A stretch of 38,537 nucleotides of DNA from JAIKWW01 sp052169645 (GCA_052169645.1 JBQNCA010000015.1:1-38537); one strand, 5' to 3'; positions 8,101 to 16,214 are shown, counted from the first letter of the stretch. Numbers and translations are program-made. The notes: generated by a model from the sequence alone, not told the origin.

Positions 8101-8989
8101 TAAATTTCGCCTTTCTCAGCCTATGAACAGTTTTATTCTTTCCCAATCCTCTTGTATGCACTTCATTGAATGTCCGACTCGGCATCAATGCTCTAATTGA
8201 AATATCCACTTCAATAATATTAAATGACGTCATCATTTCAAGTTCACTGTCAACAAATTTCTGAAGCTTAGCGGCGGCTTCGATCAAATCGGGGAGATAT
8301 TCAAGAATAACACCGACATTTACCTTTACTCCTTCATCATTATTTTCTATATTACAATGTACTACATCAACGACCTGTTCAGCTTTCAAACAGCTGCTTA
8401 TAACGATCTGTTGCACAGCTTTATCTGATATGGTAAAAGTTCCCATATAACTATAGGTAGGTCGTACTACCGATTTTTCGCCTGAAGCCTGACTTTTATG
8501 GCTTCTTCCTCTTCCGAATATACGCAACGGCATCATAAAATAACCGGAGAATTGAGATTTAACTTGAACCGTAGGTACGGGAATAACATGCTTTCCCTGC
8601 TCTCTTCTCTGTCGCAGAGCGGTATTTATCGAATCCTTATCCGCCACATCCTCTATTCTTATTATTTCATCAGGCAAATGGAGTTCCAAACGTTCACATA
8701 TTTTTTCTATCATTCCTACAGATGTTCCAAGTATTGAAATATTATCAGGATTTACCTCCGAGATTTTTTCCGCAACCGTCTTCCTGTCATTCTCATCATT
8801 AAACACAGCTGTTTTGATCGCAGTCATCTTATTCTTATCTCTTTTTGCCGAATGACCCGCCATAACAGCATTATGGTATATAAAAAGTCCGTCATCTATG
8901 ATACTTTCTATTCCTCTGCTCCTACATACATTCATAGCCTGATAACTTTTTCCCGTACCGCTTTTACCTACAAAACCGTAAATTTTCAT
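8084..8989 (-). CDS. P-loop NTPase fused to an Asp23/Gls24-like domain
   Basis: I do not recognise a named gene. The 301-aa protein opens with a textbook Walker A motif, GKSGTGKS (residues 8-15), in an N-terminal NTPase-like region to about residue 140. A basic linker (about 150-175, RIFGRGRSHKS) leads to a C-terminal part, about 180-270, that resembles the alkaline-shock family Asp23/Gls24: YMGTFTISDKAVQQIV, then VNVGVILEYLPDLIEAAAKL and the FVDSELEMMT/FNIIEVDISIRAL pattern. That family is usually membrane-peripheral and linked to envelope stress in Firmicutes. No transmembrane helix is seen. It begins at ATG 8989, divergent from the ferredoxin gene, and overlaps the DNA glycosylase gene. 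The P-loop is certain; the Asp23 match is by pattern; the function is unknown. Confidence 0.75.
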   Translation of the reverse strand: MKIYGFVGKSGTGKSYQAMNVCRSRGIESIIDDGLFIYHNAVMAGHSAKRDKNKMTAIKTAVFNDENDRKTVAEKISEVNPDNISILGTSVGMIEKICERLELHLPDEIIRIEDVADKDSINTALRQRREQGKHVIPVPTVQVKSQFSGYFMMPLRIFGRGRSHKSQASGEKSVVRPTYSYMGTFTISDKAVQQIVISSCLKAEQVVDVVHCNIENNDEGVKVNVGVILEYLPDLIEAAAKLQKFVDSELEMMTSFNIIEVDISIRALMPSRTFNEVHTRGLGKNKTVHRLRKAKFNERKR

Positions 8990-9055
8990 AATTTTTCAGC
9001 TCCGATTATCTATAAAAACCTTTGAAATATTCAAGTAATATTTATTATAAAACCA

Positions 9056-9084
9056 TTGTTCGTAAATTTTAAGTCTGTTATAAT
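9056..9084 (+). promoter_or_regulatory. Ferredoxin promoter
   Basis: TTGTTC (9056-9061), 17 nt, TATAAT (9079-9084), with TG one base before the -10 (extended -10). Strong -10, weak -35. Confidence 0.65.
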
Positions 9085-9141
9085 AAATGCGACGCTCTTT
9101 GTCAAATTTATCTAACACTTATTGTTAAGGAGGTAAAGAAT

Positions 9142-9312
9142 ATGGCTTATAGAATCAATGATGATTGTATTTCTTGCGGTGCATGTGCATCTGAATGTCC
9201 TGTTGAAGCTATCACTGAAGGTGACGGCAAATATGTAATCGCTGAAGACATTTGCATCGATTGCGGCGCATGTGCCGACACATGTCCTGTAGATGCTCCT
9301 AAGCAGGCTTAA
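9142..9312 (+). CDS. 2[4Fe-4S] ferredoxin
   Basis: This 56-aa electron carrier is too short for most ORF filters, so the unrelated open frame on the opposite strand should be ignored. It starts MAYRINDDCISCGACASECP and has two CxxCxxCxxxCP cluster motifs: Cys 9, 12, 15, 19 and Cys 38, 41, 44, 48. It matches clostridial ferredoxins in length and layout. AAGGAGG at 9127-9133 precedes the ATG, a promoter lies upstream and a terminator downstream, so it is a monocistronic, probably strongly expressed gene. In anaerobes this protein links pyruvate:ferredoxin oxidoreductase, hydrogenase and related enzymes. The rex gene lies convergently next to it, but no Rex operator was recognised in its promoter. 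Confidence 0.97.
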   Translation: MAYRINDDCISCGACASECPVEAITEGDGKYVIAEDICIDCGACADTCPVDAPKQA

Positions 9313-9378
9313 TTCCATTTGGGAGTATCTTTTTATGAATCACAATTTATAATATGCCGTGATTCCGATTAAAAAATT

Positions 9379-9404
9379 AAGACTGCCTTACGGCAGTCTT
9401 TTTT
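9379..9404. terminator. Ferredoxin terminator (bidirectional)
   Basis: AAGACTGCC (9379-9387), loop TTAC, GGCAGTCTT (9392-9400) followed by TTTT. The A-rich left flank lets it also serve the convergent rex gene. Confidence 0.9.
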
Positions 9405-9408
9405 AGGT

Positions 9409-9462
9409 CTATAGGAACAAAAAGCGTGTATAAAAACCGACATGCATGTTAAAAACATCAAT
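9409..9462 (+). repeat. Dispersed intergenic element, copy B
   Basis: Starts CTATAGGAACAAAAAGCG five bases after the ferredoxin terminator, contains TAAAAACC and the 10-nt palindrome ACATGCATGT, and ends ATCAAT. It matches copy A (4774-4825, opposite strand) at about 45 of 54 columns. Unlike copy A it has no upstream iterons. Confidence 0.75.
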
Positions 9463-9527
9463 TTCCGACTCAATGAATTTCTAATTATCGGCATAAGAAT
9501 AATCGATATTTTAACAGAAATTCCATA

Positions 9528-10193
9528 TCATTTCTGAATATCCTCTTTTTCGGCAGCTTCCCTCTTACGGTTGGTTATGTGATAAGCAAGTGCATTTAAA
9601 GAATCCGTTACATGTACATTTTCCACGGCAACGGAATCAGGAACCTTTAAATCACACGGTGCAAAATTCCAAATTCCCTTTACATTGCCCTCAACAAGCT
9701 TGTCCGCTATAGCTTGGGCTGCACTCTTATCGGCTGTTATAATCCCTATATCTATCTGATTTTGTTGCAGGAATTCAGGAAGTTTATCGCTATCCTGAAC
9801 CTCTATATCATTTATGCGAATACCTATCAGTCTCGGGTTTATATCAAACATTCCCACAATAGGAAAACCTGACTTGTAATAAGTTGTATGATTTGCTATA
9901 GCCTGACCCAAATTACCTATTCCGACTATGACCATTTTATACTCATCATCCAAGCCCATGATATTATTTATTTCTTTATAAAGTCCTAATATATTGTAAC
10001 CGTAACCCTGCTGTCCGAACCCTCCGAAATTGTTAAGATCTTGACGAATTTGTGATGCCGTAAAGCCTATATGCTCGCTAAGCTCATTGGAAGAGATTCG
10101 TTCCACCTCTTCATTTATTAAATCCTCCAAATATCTGCGGTATACCGGCAAGCGTCTGACCACCGCAGGGGAAATATTGTTTCTTTCTTTCAT
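9528..10193 (-). CDS. rex: Redox-sensing transcriptional repressor Rex
   Basis: Rex senses the NADH/NAD+ ratio and represses fermentation and electron-transfer genes in Gram-positive bacteria. The 221-aa chain has an N-terminal winged helix (about residues 5-75, VVRRLPVYRRYLEDL, SNELSEHIGFTASQIRQDL) and a Rossmann NAD(H) domain with VGIGNLGQA, ending in a domain-swap helix. The frame is open to 10250, but MKERNNISPAVVRRLP at ATG 10193, preceded by AAAGGAAG, matches the usual N-terminus. It is monocistronic, convergent to the ferredoxin gene and divergent from the ABC-F gene. Confidence 0.96.
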   Translation of the reverse strand: MKERNNISPAVVRRLPVYRRYLEDLINEEVERISSNELSEHIGFTASQIRQDLNNFGGFGQQGYGYNILGLYKEINNIMGLDDEYKMVIVGIGNLGQAIANHTTYYKSGFPIVGMFDINPRLIGIRINDIEVQDSDKLPEFLQQNQIDIGIITADKSAAQAIADKLVEGNVKGIWNFAPCDLKVPDSVAVENVHVTDSLNALAYHITNRKREAAEKEDIQK

Positions 10194-10266
10194 TATATTA
10201 TTCTTCCTTTTACCGCTCAATTTTAATCGTATATCAATTATAGTTATCATCTAAATAATCAATAAA

Positions 10267-10295
10267 ATTATAACAAGGTTTTATAAAATATACAA
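10267..10295 (-). promoter_or_regulatory. Probable rex promoter
   Basis: TTGTAT (10295-10290), 17 nt, TATAAT (10272-10267) with an upstream TG one base before the -10. Confidence 0.6.
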
Positions 10296-10367
10296 TACGC
10301 ATTTTATATACTTGACATTCAGCCTTGTTTATGAAACCGAATTTCCGTTACGAATAAGCCGTGCGGC

Positions 10368-10396
10368 TTGTCAGACAAAGATGCTTGCTATAAAAT
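10368..10396 (+). promoter_or_regulatory. Probable promoter of the ABC-F gene
   Basis: TTGTCA (10368-10373), 17 nt, TAAAAT (10391-10396). The -35 is embedded in the inverted repeat CTTGTC-A-GACAAAG (10367-10379), a possible operator. Confidence 0.55.
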
Positions 10397-10411
10397 AGAT
10401 AGTGATTCACA

Positions 10412-10469
10412 CCGACCCTCAAAGTCGGATGAACTTTATAAATACAGGAGGAAGCAGTATTAAAAATAC
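10412..10469 (+). promoter_or_regulatory. Structured leader of the ABC-F gene
   Basis: Two small hairpins lie between the promoter and the ATG: CCGAC/GTCGG (10412-10416, 10424-10428) and GTATT/AATAC (10457-10461, 10465-10469). AGGAGG at 10447-10452 is 31 nt from the first in-frame ATG, far beyond normal spacing; the second hairpin would shorten the gap to about 18 nt. Leader-controlled expression is common for ABC-F genes, but no leader peptide was found. Confidence 0.4.
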
Positions 10470-10483
10470 CGCAGTTTATATAT

Positions 10484-12457
10484 ATGACAGTAATATCCGC
10501 TACAGGTCTTTCAAAATCGTATGTCGGAGAAAGTATTTTTTCAGGAGTAGCTTTCAGTGTCGAAAAGGGTGACAGAATCGCATTGATCGGTGCAAACGGT
10601 GCCGGTAAAAGTACGCTTTTCAATATACTTTTCGGCGACGAGCCGTATGATGACGGAAGCATATATATTTCGAATGATTTGAAGATCGGCTATTTCAAAC
10701 AAAATGATCTCTTTACATCGGAGAAAACCGTATATGAAGAAATGCTCGCTATCTTTGATAATGTCATTTCAACGGAGCATAGACTGGAGGAGCTTTCACA
10801 TATAATTTCCGAAGAATCGGAAAAGGGTGAAACGGATACATTAAACAGACTTCTATCCGAATATGATCGACTCTCCGAGCAATTCAAAAATCTTGACGGT
10901 TACACCTATAAAAGTGAAATAGAAGGTGTGCTCAACAGCATGGCATTTCCTGCATCCTTTTACGACAAAAAAACCTCGTCACTTTCAGGCGGTGAGCGCA
11001 CACGCCTCGCACTTGCCTCTCTGCTTTTGAAAAAGCCCGATATTCTCATGCTGGACGAGCCTACCAATCATCTTGATATAGGAACTCTAAAATGGCTTGA
11101 GCAATACATTCGTACATATCGGGGAACGGTTCTTATTATCTCACATGACAGATATTTCATAGATAATACCGTCACAAGAATATTTGAAATGGAGGGCGGC
11201 AGACTTTCCGTTTACGAAGGCAACTATACCTTTTACGCAAAGGAAAAGAAAGCTCGCTATTTAAGCGAACTGAAAGCTTATGAACATCAAAACAAAGAAA
11301 TTGCACGTCAGGAAGAAATGATACGACGTTATCGTGAACGAGGCACGGAAAAGCTTGCAAAGAGAGCCGGTTCCCGAGAAAAAGCGCTTGAAAAAATTGA
11401 AAGAATATCAAAGCCTGTAAATTATAAAGAAAAAATAAAAATTACTTTTCATGAAGAAACAAAGAGCGGAAACGATGTGATTAAAGCCGTCGGACTTGGA
11501 AAAACAGTAAGCGGAGAATCCGAATCCCGTAGACTTTTTTCAAATGTGGAGTTCGATATTAAACGAGGTGAAAGGATCTGTCTGATAGGTCCGAACGGTA
11601 CGGGAAAAACGACTCTTCTTAAGATACTGACGGGACAGAGCAGCCCGACTGAGGGCTATATAAAGATAGGTCACAATGTTGATTTCGGCTACTACGATCA
11701 GGAACAAAGCATGCTCAACGAAAACTCTACCGTCATAGAAGAAATGCGTGATTCATATGCACTTTACAGTGATAATGAGCTCCGAGGACTGCTTGCACGA
11801 TTTCTGTTTCGGGGCGAAGATGTATTTAAGTCCGTAGCTTCACTTTCAGGAGGTGAAAGAGCCAGACTTGCTCTGCTTAAGCTCATGATGTCGGGTACAA
11901 ACGTCCTTCTGCTGGATGAACCTACAAATCATCTGGATATAATGTCAAAGGAAGTATTTGAAGATGCAATAATAGAATTTCCCGGAACCAGCATCATAGT
12001 ATCTCATGACCGATATTTGCTTAACAAGGTTCCTACATCTATATACGAGCTAAGCTGCTCGGGAATTACGGTTTATTCGGGAAAATACGATTATTATAAT
12101 GAAAAAAAGGCTGCCATTACTTCCACGGCAGCCTATATGGACACTCTCGGAAAAAGTGCGTCCTCCGCTTCGGATGCGAATGACGCTTCATCCGACAAAC
12201 AGCAGCGCATTAAGGACAGACGCCGCACAAAAGAACTGCAGGCTGAAAAGCGCCGCAAAGAACGCCGTATCGAATTTCTGGAAAATCGAATCGCCGAACT
12301 GGAGGCTGATATAGAAAAGCTTCGTAACAGCATGTATGATGAAAAAATTATGAGCGATCATACAAGGCTTGCAGAGATTTCCGAGAAAATTGCCGAGCGT
12401 CAACAGGAGCTGGATTCGTCGTATGATGAATGGACTTCCTGCTCCGAGTATATTTAA
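10484..12457 (+). CDS. ABC-F family ATPase (ribosome-associated)
   Basis: The 657-aa protein has two ABC ATPase domains and no membrane segment, the hallmark of ABC-F translation factors and ribosome-protection proteins. Domain 1 has GANGAGKST near residue 35, LSGGERTRLAL and LMLDEPTNHLDI; domain 2 has GPNGTGKTT, LSGGERARLAL and LLLDEPTNHLDI. Between them is the Arg/Lys-rich interdomain linker (YRERGTEKLAKRAGSREKA). A C-terminal Lys/Glu-rich coiled coil covers about residues 575-650. The architecture is closest to the housekeeping YdiF/Uup type, but a resistance-type ABC-F cannot be excluded by eye. The first in-frame ATG is used although its spacing from AGGAGG is odd. Confidence 0.92.
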   Translation: MTVISATGLSKSYVGESIFSGVAFSVEKGDRIALIGANGAGKSTLFNILFGDEPYDDGSIYISNDLKIGYFKQNDLFTSEKTVYEEMLAIFDNVISTEHRLEELSHIISEESEKGETDTLNRLLSEYDRLSEQFKNLDGYTYKSEIEGVLNSMAFPASFYDKKTSSLSGGERTRLALASLLLKKPDILMLDEPTNHLDIGTLKWLEQYIRTYRGTVLIISHDRYFIDNTVTRIFEMEGGRLSVYEGNYTFYAKEKKARYLSELKAYEHQNKEIARQEEMIRRYRERGTEKLAKRAGSREKALEKIERISKPVNYKEKIKITFHEETKSGNDVIKAVGLGKTVSGESESRRLFSNVEFDIKRGERICLIGPNGTGKTTLLKILTGQSSPTEGYIKIGHNVDFGYYDQEQSMLNENSTVIEEMRDSYALYSDNELRGLLARFLFRGEDVFKSVASLSGGERARLALLKLMMSGTNVLLLDEPTNHLDIMSKEVFEDAIIEFPGTSIIVSHDRYLLNKVPTSIYELSCSGITVYSGKYDYYNEKKAAITSTAAYMDTLGKSASSASDANDASSDKQQRIKDRRRTKELQAEKRRKERRIEFLENRIAELEADIEKLRNSMYDEKIMSDHTRLAEISEKIAERQQELDSSYDEWTSCSEYI

Positions 12458-12481
12458 ACTGTTATCCGATTTTCGACCGTC

Positions 12482-12573
12482 AAAAAACGAGAGATCTCAT
12501 CTTGTACCTATTCTCAAAATTAGAACCTGAAAATCTGACAATTTAAAATAGTACATTTAAATCTCTCGTTTTT
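12482..12573. terminator. Long hairpin terminator between convergent genes
   Basis: Outer arms of 13 bp, AAAAACGAGAGAT (about 12483-12495) and ATCTCTCGTTTTT (12561-12573), enclose 65 nt that itself pairs in part: TGTAC(C)TATT with AATAGTACA, and AAATT with AATTT. The result is one imperfect ~92-nt hairpin. T-runs on both strands allow it to end both the ABC-F (+) and RelQ-like (-) transcripts. Confidence 0.75.
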
Positions 12574-12592
12574 GATATGTTTTACAAAATCT

Positions 12593-13285
12593 CTACAGCT
12601 GCAATATTTTATTTCTTATCTCCTGCATCCTCGCATCAAGATATGCGCTGGTCTCTGCACATTCCATAAGGTCCTTGGCAATAGAATCCTGCAATTCCAA
12701 CGGTATATCCTTTTTATAGCGCATTTTGTGCTCAAGGCTCGCCCAAAAATCCATCGCAATGGTTCTTAGCTGAACCTCCACCTTCATAATTTTCTTATCA
12801 TTTTCCAAAAATATAGGAACCGTCACTATGAGATGCAGACTGCGATATCCGCTCGGCTTAGGATTTTTTATGTAATCTCTTTTTTCCAGCAGTACTATAT
12901 CATCCTGCTGCAGCAGGCAATCCGCCAGCTTATAAATATCTTCTTCAAAGGAACAGATAACTCTTACGCCGGCAACATCTGTAATGCTTTCTTCTATCGC
13001 CGACAGCGAACGATCTATTTCCTTTCTGTAAACCTTTCGAATAATACTGTCGTATGATTTCAAACGTGATTTTATAGATTCTATCGGATTTCCGTCATAT
13101 TGCAGGGAAAATTGCTCATTCAAAACCTTAAACTTGGTTTCTATCTCCATTATTGCACAATTATAGTTTGCAAAAAACTGTTCTACCGGTGTTAAGCTTT
13201 CCTTTACAAATCCCAAAAATTCATCTATGGTTAAATTTGCAAGCATGCCGGGATCAGCCGATACATTTATAAAATTGTTTTCCAT
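12593..13285 (-). CDS. Small alarmone synthetase, RelQ/YjbM type
   Basis: The 230-aa protein is predicted to make (p)ppGpp from ATP and GDP or GTP. It has only the RelA/SpoT synthetase domain, with no HD hydrolase, TGS or ACT domains. Visible motifs are KSRLKSYDSIIRKV, ITDVAGVRVICSFEEDIYKL, RDYIKNPKPSGYRSLHLIV and the metal/nucleotide region VEVQLRTIAMDFWASLEHKM. Length and the C-terminal helical tail fit RelQ (tetrameric) rather than RelP. The N-terminal ~30 residues look less conserved. ATG 13285 is preceded by AAAAGGA. It is a single gene convergent with the ABC-F gene. Confidence 0.9.
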   Translation of the reverse strand: MENNFINVSADPGMLANLTIDEFLGFVKESLTPVEQFFANYNCAIMEIETKFKVLNEQFSLQYDGNPIESIKSRLKSYDSIIRKVYRKEIDRSLSAIEESITDVAGVRVICSFEEDIYKLADCLLQQDDIVLLEKRDYIKNPKPSGYRSLHLIVTVPIFLENDKKIMKVEVQLRTIAMDFWASLEHKMRYKKDIPLELQDSIAKDLMECAETSAYLDARMQEIRNKILQL

Positions 13286-13448
13286 AATTACCGTCCTTTT
13301 ATCCTTTCATACGATCACAGGATTAATTATCCATGTCATTTAAACATCAGATACCTTATATATAATACCACATATAGCCCGTATAAAACCACTGACTTAA
13401 TTTTTGTTTGATGATCAAAATATTTTTTTATAAAAATAAAAAAATGGC

Positions 13449-13477
13449 TTGCAAGGTAGTATATTCCCCCGTATAAT
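13449..13477 (+). promoter_or_regulatory. acpP promoter
   Basis: TTGCAA (13449-13454), 17 nt, perfect TATAAT (13472-13477). Confidence 0.7.
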
Positions 13478-13521
13478 AGGTTAAGTATCAACGAGACAAA
13501 TTCGCAGGAGGTATTTTACAA

Positions 13522-13758
13522 ATGATTTTTGACAAAATAAAAGAAATAATAATTGAACAGCTCGGTGTTGAAGATTCCGATATCCAGCAGGATACAAGCT
13601 TGACTAAGGATCTTGAAGCAGATTCTCTCGATGCGGTAGAAATCATCATGGCAATTGAAGAAGAATACGATATCGAAATACCTGATGAAGAAGCTGAGAA
13701 GTTCACCAATATCGGTGACATCGTTGAGTTCGTTAAGAGCAAGACCGATCAGGAATAA
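13522..13758 (+). CDS. acpP: Acyl carrier protein
   Basis: The 78-aa acidic helical protein carries growing acyl chains on a 4'-phosphopantetheine arm for fatty-acid and phospholipid synthesis. The attachment site is the Ser of EADSLDAVEIIM, near residue 36. AGGAGG precedes the ATG by a normal distance. The gene is solitary, with its own promoter and terminator, and is not next to fabF, fabD or plsX as often seen. A second, specialised carrier protein cannot be ruled out, but sequence and length are those of the housekeeping AcpP. Confidence 0.95.
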   Translation: MIFDKIKEIIIEQLGVEDSDIQQDTSLTKDLEADSLDAVEIIMAIEEEYDIEIPDEEAEKFTNIGDIVEFVKSKTDQE

Positions 13759-13770
13759 TGCTTGAGTCAA

Positions 13771-13816
13771 AAACAGCTGTGTATAATCATTTATATGATA
13801 TGCACAGCTGTTTTTT
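13771..13816. terminator. acpP/tsaD bidirectional terminator
   Basis: AAACAGCTGTG (13771-13781) pairs with CACAGCTGTTT (13803-13813) and is followed by more Ts; an inner ATCAT/ATGAT stem extends it. The A-run on the left lets it serve tsaD from the other side. Confidence 0.9.
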
Positions 13817-13883
13817 ATTAAATCACCTAATAAAATCTCTGATTTTCAATTTTTTAAGAATCAGGAATTTTGTATTTGCTTTA

Positions 13884-14900
13884 TTAAAATTCCAAAACGG
13901 GACAAGCATCGAGCTTCAAATCATCGATTAATCCTTCACGATATCTGTAATAAGCCGCACAAGCTATCATCGCGGCATTATCGGTGCAAAGCACGGGCTC
14001 CGGTCTGTAAAAAGCTATCCCTGCAGATTTACATGCGTCTTCCGTCAGTTTTCGAAGGAGGCTGTTTGCGGCGACCCCTCCGGCAAGTGCCAGCTTATCT
14101 CTTTTGAACTTTATTGCAGCTGATAAAGCTTTATCAACTATAACCTCCATAACCGCCATTTGAAACGACGCTGCAATATCGGCAAAGGGTATATCTTCAC
14201 CACGCTGCCGTATTCCGTTCACATAATTTATAACACCGGTTTTTAAACCGCTGAAACTGAAATCATAGCTGCCCTTCTCCAATAAAACTCTTTTAAATTC
14301 TATCGCATGCGGATTTCCCGATTTTGCGAGAGCATCAATCTTGGGACCTCCGGGATAACCCAAATCGAGAATACGGGCAATTTTGTCCATTGCTTCACCT
14401 GCCGCATCATCTCTGGTTTCACCAAGCAGATGTAAATCATTGTAGCCGCATACATCTATGATATCGGTATTTCCTCCGGATACCACCACTCCTGTAAACG
14501 GCGGTTCCAGCTCGGGAGCCGCAATATAATTGGCGGATATATGACCGTGCAGATGATGTACTCCTGCTATGGGAATATCCTTGGCATATGCTATAGCTTT
14601 AGCTGCGGCAACCCCTACAAGGAGAGCACCTATCAGTCCCGGCCCGTGAGTAACTCCTACAAGGTCAATTTCATCAAGGCTTACACCTGCTTCATTTAAA
14701 GCCTGATCGATAACTATATCTATATTTTTCAGATGCTGCCTCGAAGCAATTTCCGGCACTACACCCCCGTATAAAGTGTGAATTTCTATCTGTGAAGATA
14801 TTATATTTGACAGAACCGTTCTTCCGTCTGCCGTAACAGCAGCGGCGGTTTCATCGCAGCTGCTCTCTATCCCCAGAGTGATGAATTTTCCATTCTTCAT
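13884..14900 (-). CDS. tsaD: tRNA N6-threonylcarbamoyladenosine transferase TsaD
   Basis: TsaD transfers the threonylcarbamoyl group to A37 of ANN-decoding tRNAs, with TsaB and TsaE as partners. The 338-aa ASKHA-fold protein shows GIESSCDETAAAV at the N-terminus, the metal motif HHLHGHISANY, VSGGNTDI, and GGVAANSLLR near the C-terminus. Its ATG is 3 nt after the stop of the tsaB-rimI fusion, so the two are translationally coupled. Last gene of the tsaE-tsaB/rimI-tsaD run. The glycopeptidase name found in old annotations is obsolete. Confidence 0.97.
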   Translation of the reverse strand: MKNGKFITLGIESSCDETAAAVTADGRTVLSNIISSQIEIHTLYGGVVPEIASRQHLKNIDIVIDQALNEAGVSLDEIDLVGVTHGPGLIGALLVGVAAAKAIAYAKDIPIAGVHHLHGHISANYIAAPELEPPFTGVVVSGGNTDIIDVCGYNDLHLLGETRDDAAGEAMDKIARILDLGYPGGPKIDALAKSGNPHAIEFKRVLLEKGSYDFSFSGLKTGVINYVNGIRQRGEDIPFADIAASFQMAVMEVIVDKALSAAIKFKRDKLALAGGVAANSLLRKLTEDACKSAGIAFYRPEPVLCTDNAAMIACAAYYRYREGLIDDLKLDACPVLEF

Positions 14901-14903
14901 TTG

Positions 14904-16214
14904 TTATTCATCCTCTCCCTTCCGACGTCTCCACATTATAAGAGCATTCTCTCCGGTTTCCGAATAATAGCCCTGACGCTTACCTTCAACATTGAAGCCG
15001 TGATACTTGTACATGACTATAGCACTGCGATTTGCTTCACTCACCTCCAGAGTTATATCGGTAACAGATCTCTTTTCAGCATCTTCAAACAAAATTGCAA
15101 GCATGCGGGAAGCTATGCCTCTTGATCTGTAAAGCGGATTGACAGCAACTCGATTGATTTCGCCCTCTCCGGCTATATAAACAATACCCGCCAGGCCTAT
15201 GATGCCTCCGGCTTCATTTTCCGCAACCGCATACACGGAATCTTTTTTAGCATCCAATTCCTCCTCATAGGAAGCTTTGCTCCAAGATCGTTTAAAACAT
15301 ATACTGTCCAAATCCGATAACGCTGCAATATCATCAAGCGAAGCGATTCTGAAGCTGACTTTTTCATCCTCAGGCGGAAGCTCTTTTATTTCTTCCTCTT
15401 TATCCGACTTTTTTTTCTTTAAGCCGGACTGCTTTGCATACAACTTGCGTTCAGCCTCCGGACGCTGCAAATATACAGGCTCAAGCTCATTGTATTTTAT
15501 AACTTTAACACCCTTGGCGGAAGCTTCGGCTATAAAAACGGCATCCTGACATATAGTGCGACCGTCAGCTTTCATAACTTCCGCATCACCTGCAAACCGT
15601 TCACGAATTGCATAAATAAATTCTATATATTTATCAGCTCCGTCTCCACAAAATATGATTTTGCGAAGAGAAAGCTCCGTCGCAACCGAGCATACCTTTT
15701 CAACAAATTCTTTCACTTCATAAACACCCGTATCAAGCTCTTGCAAAATTCCCGGTATCCCCGATTCCTTTTCCGAAGCGACTCCATTCGGATTTGCCGA
15801 GTGAGAGTTTGCCTTGTCGGGATTTATAAGAAATGCTCCGGCATAGACTCTTTCCCTGCGGGCATCCAACATGGGACAAATCAAAGCATCCTGCAGCATA
15901 CCATTCGCCATTGAAAAAGCTGCCAATGTAGGAACTGCTGTTGCGTGTATATTTAAAGCCAGAGCCAGAGCCTTAGCCGTAGCTACGCCTATCCTTATGC
16001 CTGTAAATGAGCCGGGACCAGCCGATACTGCTACCGTATCAAGCTCAGCTTTATTCAAACCCGCTTCCGTCATGATATTATCAATCATAGGAATCAAATC
16101 CCTTAAATGGTTCATTTCATTCTCTGATCGTGCGCTGAATATCCGTCCTTCCGATGTTAAAACGGCTGCGGAGGATATTTTTCCTGTCGTTTCTATAGCT
16201 AATATATTGCTCAC
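14904..16214 (-). CDS. TsaB-RimI fusion protein
   Basis: The 436-aa chain joins two proteins that are usually separate. Residues 1 to about 230 are TsaB, the dimerisation partner of TsaD in t6A synthesis (LAIETTGKISSAAVL, SAGPGSFTGIRIGVATAKAL). A Lys/Glu-rich linker (about 255-285, KKKKSDKEEEIKE) leads to a GNAT acetyltransferase of RimI type at about 288-430, with the acetyl-CoA motif YRSRGIASRML and LEVSEANRSAIVMYKYHGF. RimI acetylates the N-terminus of ribosomal protein bS18 in E. coli. The start is GTG at 16214, overlapping the tsaE stop in GTGA. Both domains look intact. Confidence 0.93.
   Translation of the reverse strand: MSNILAIETTGKISSAAVLTSEGRIFSARSENEMNHLRDLIPMIDNIMTEAGLNKAELDTVAVSAGPGSFTGIRIGVATAKALALALNIHATAVPTLAAFSMANGMLQDALICPMLDARRERVYAGAFLINPDKANSHSANPNGVASEKESGIPGILQELDTGVYEVKEFVEKVCSVATELSLRKIIFCGDGADKYIEFIYAIRERFAGDAEVMKADGRTICQDAVFIAEASAKGVKVIKYNELEPVYLQRPEAERKLYAKQSGLKKKKSDKEEEIKELPPEDEKVSFRIASLDDIAALSDLDSICFKRSWSKASYEEELDAKKDSVYAVAENEAGGIIGLAGIVYIAGEGEINRVAVNPLYRSRGIASRMLAILFEDAEKRSVTDITLEVSEANRSAIVMYKYHGFNVEGKRQGYYSETGENALIMWRRRKGEDE

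Noticed and set aside
9085..9141. Rex operator upstream of the ferredoxin gene
   Set aside because: CTAACA/TGTTAAG near the start is an inverted repeat, but its half-sites have the opposite orientation to the TTGTTA/TAACAA operator.
9112..9318. 68-aa minus-strand open frame
   Set aside because: It is the antisense of the ferredoxin gene, which has cluster motifs, promoter, ribosome-binding site and terminator on the plus strand.
9441..9536. 31-codon frame starting within element copy B
   Set aside because: No ribosome-binding site, it runs into rex antisense, and the matching site in copy A gives an unrelated peptide.
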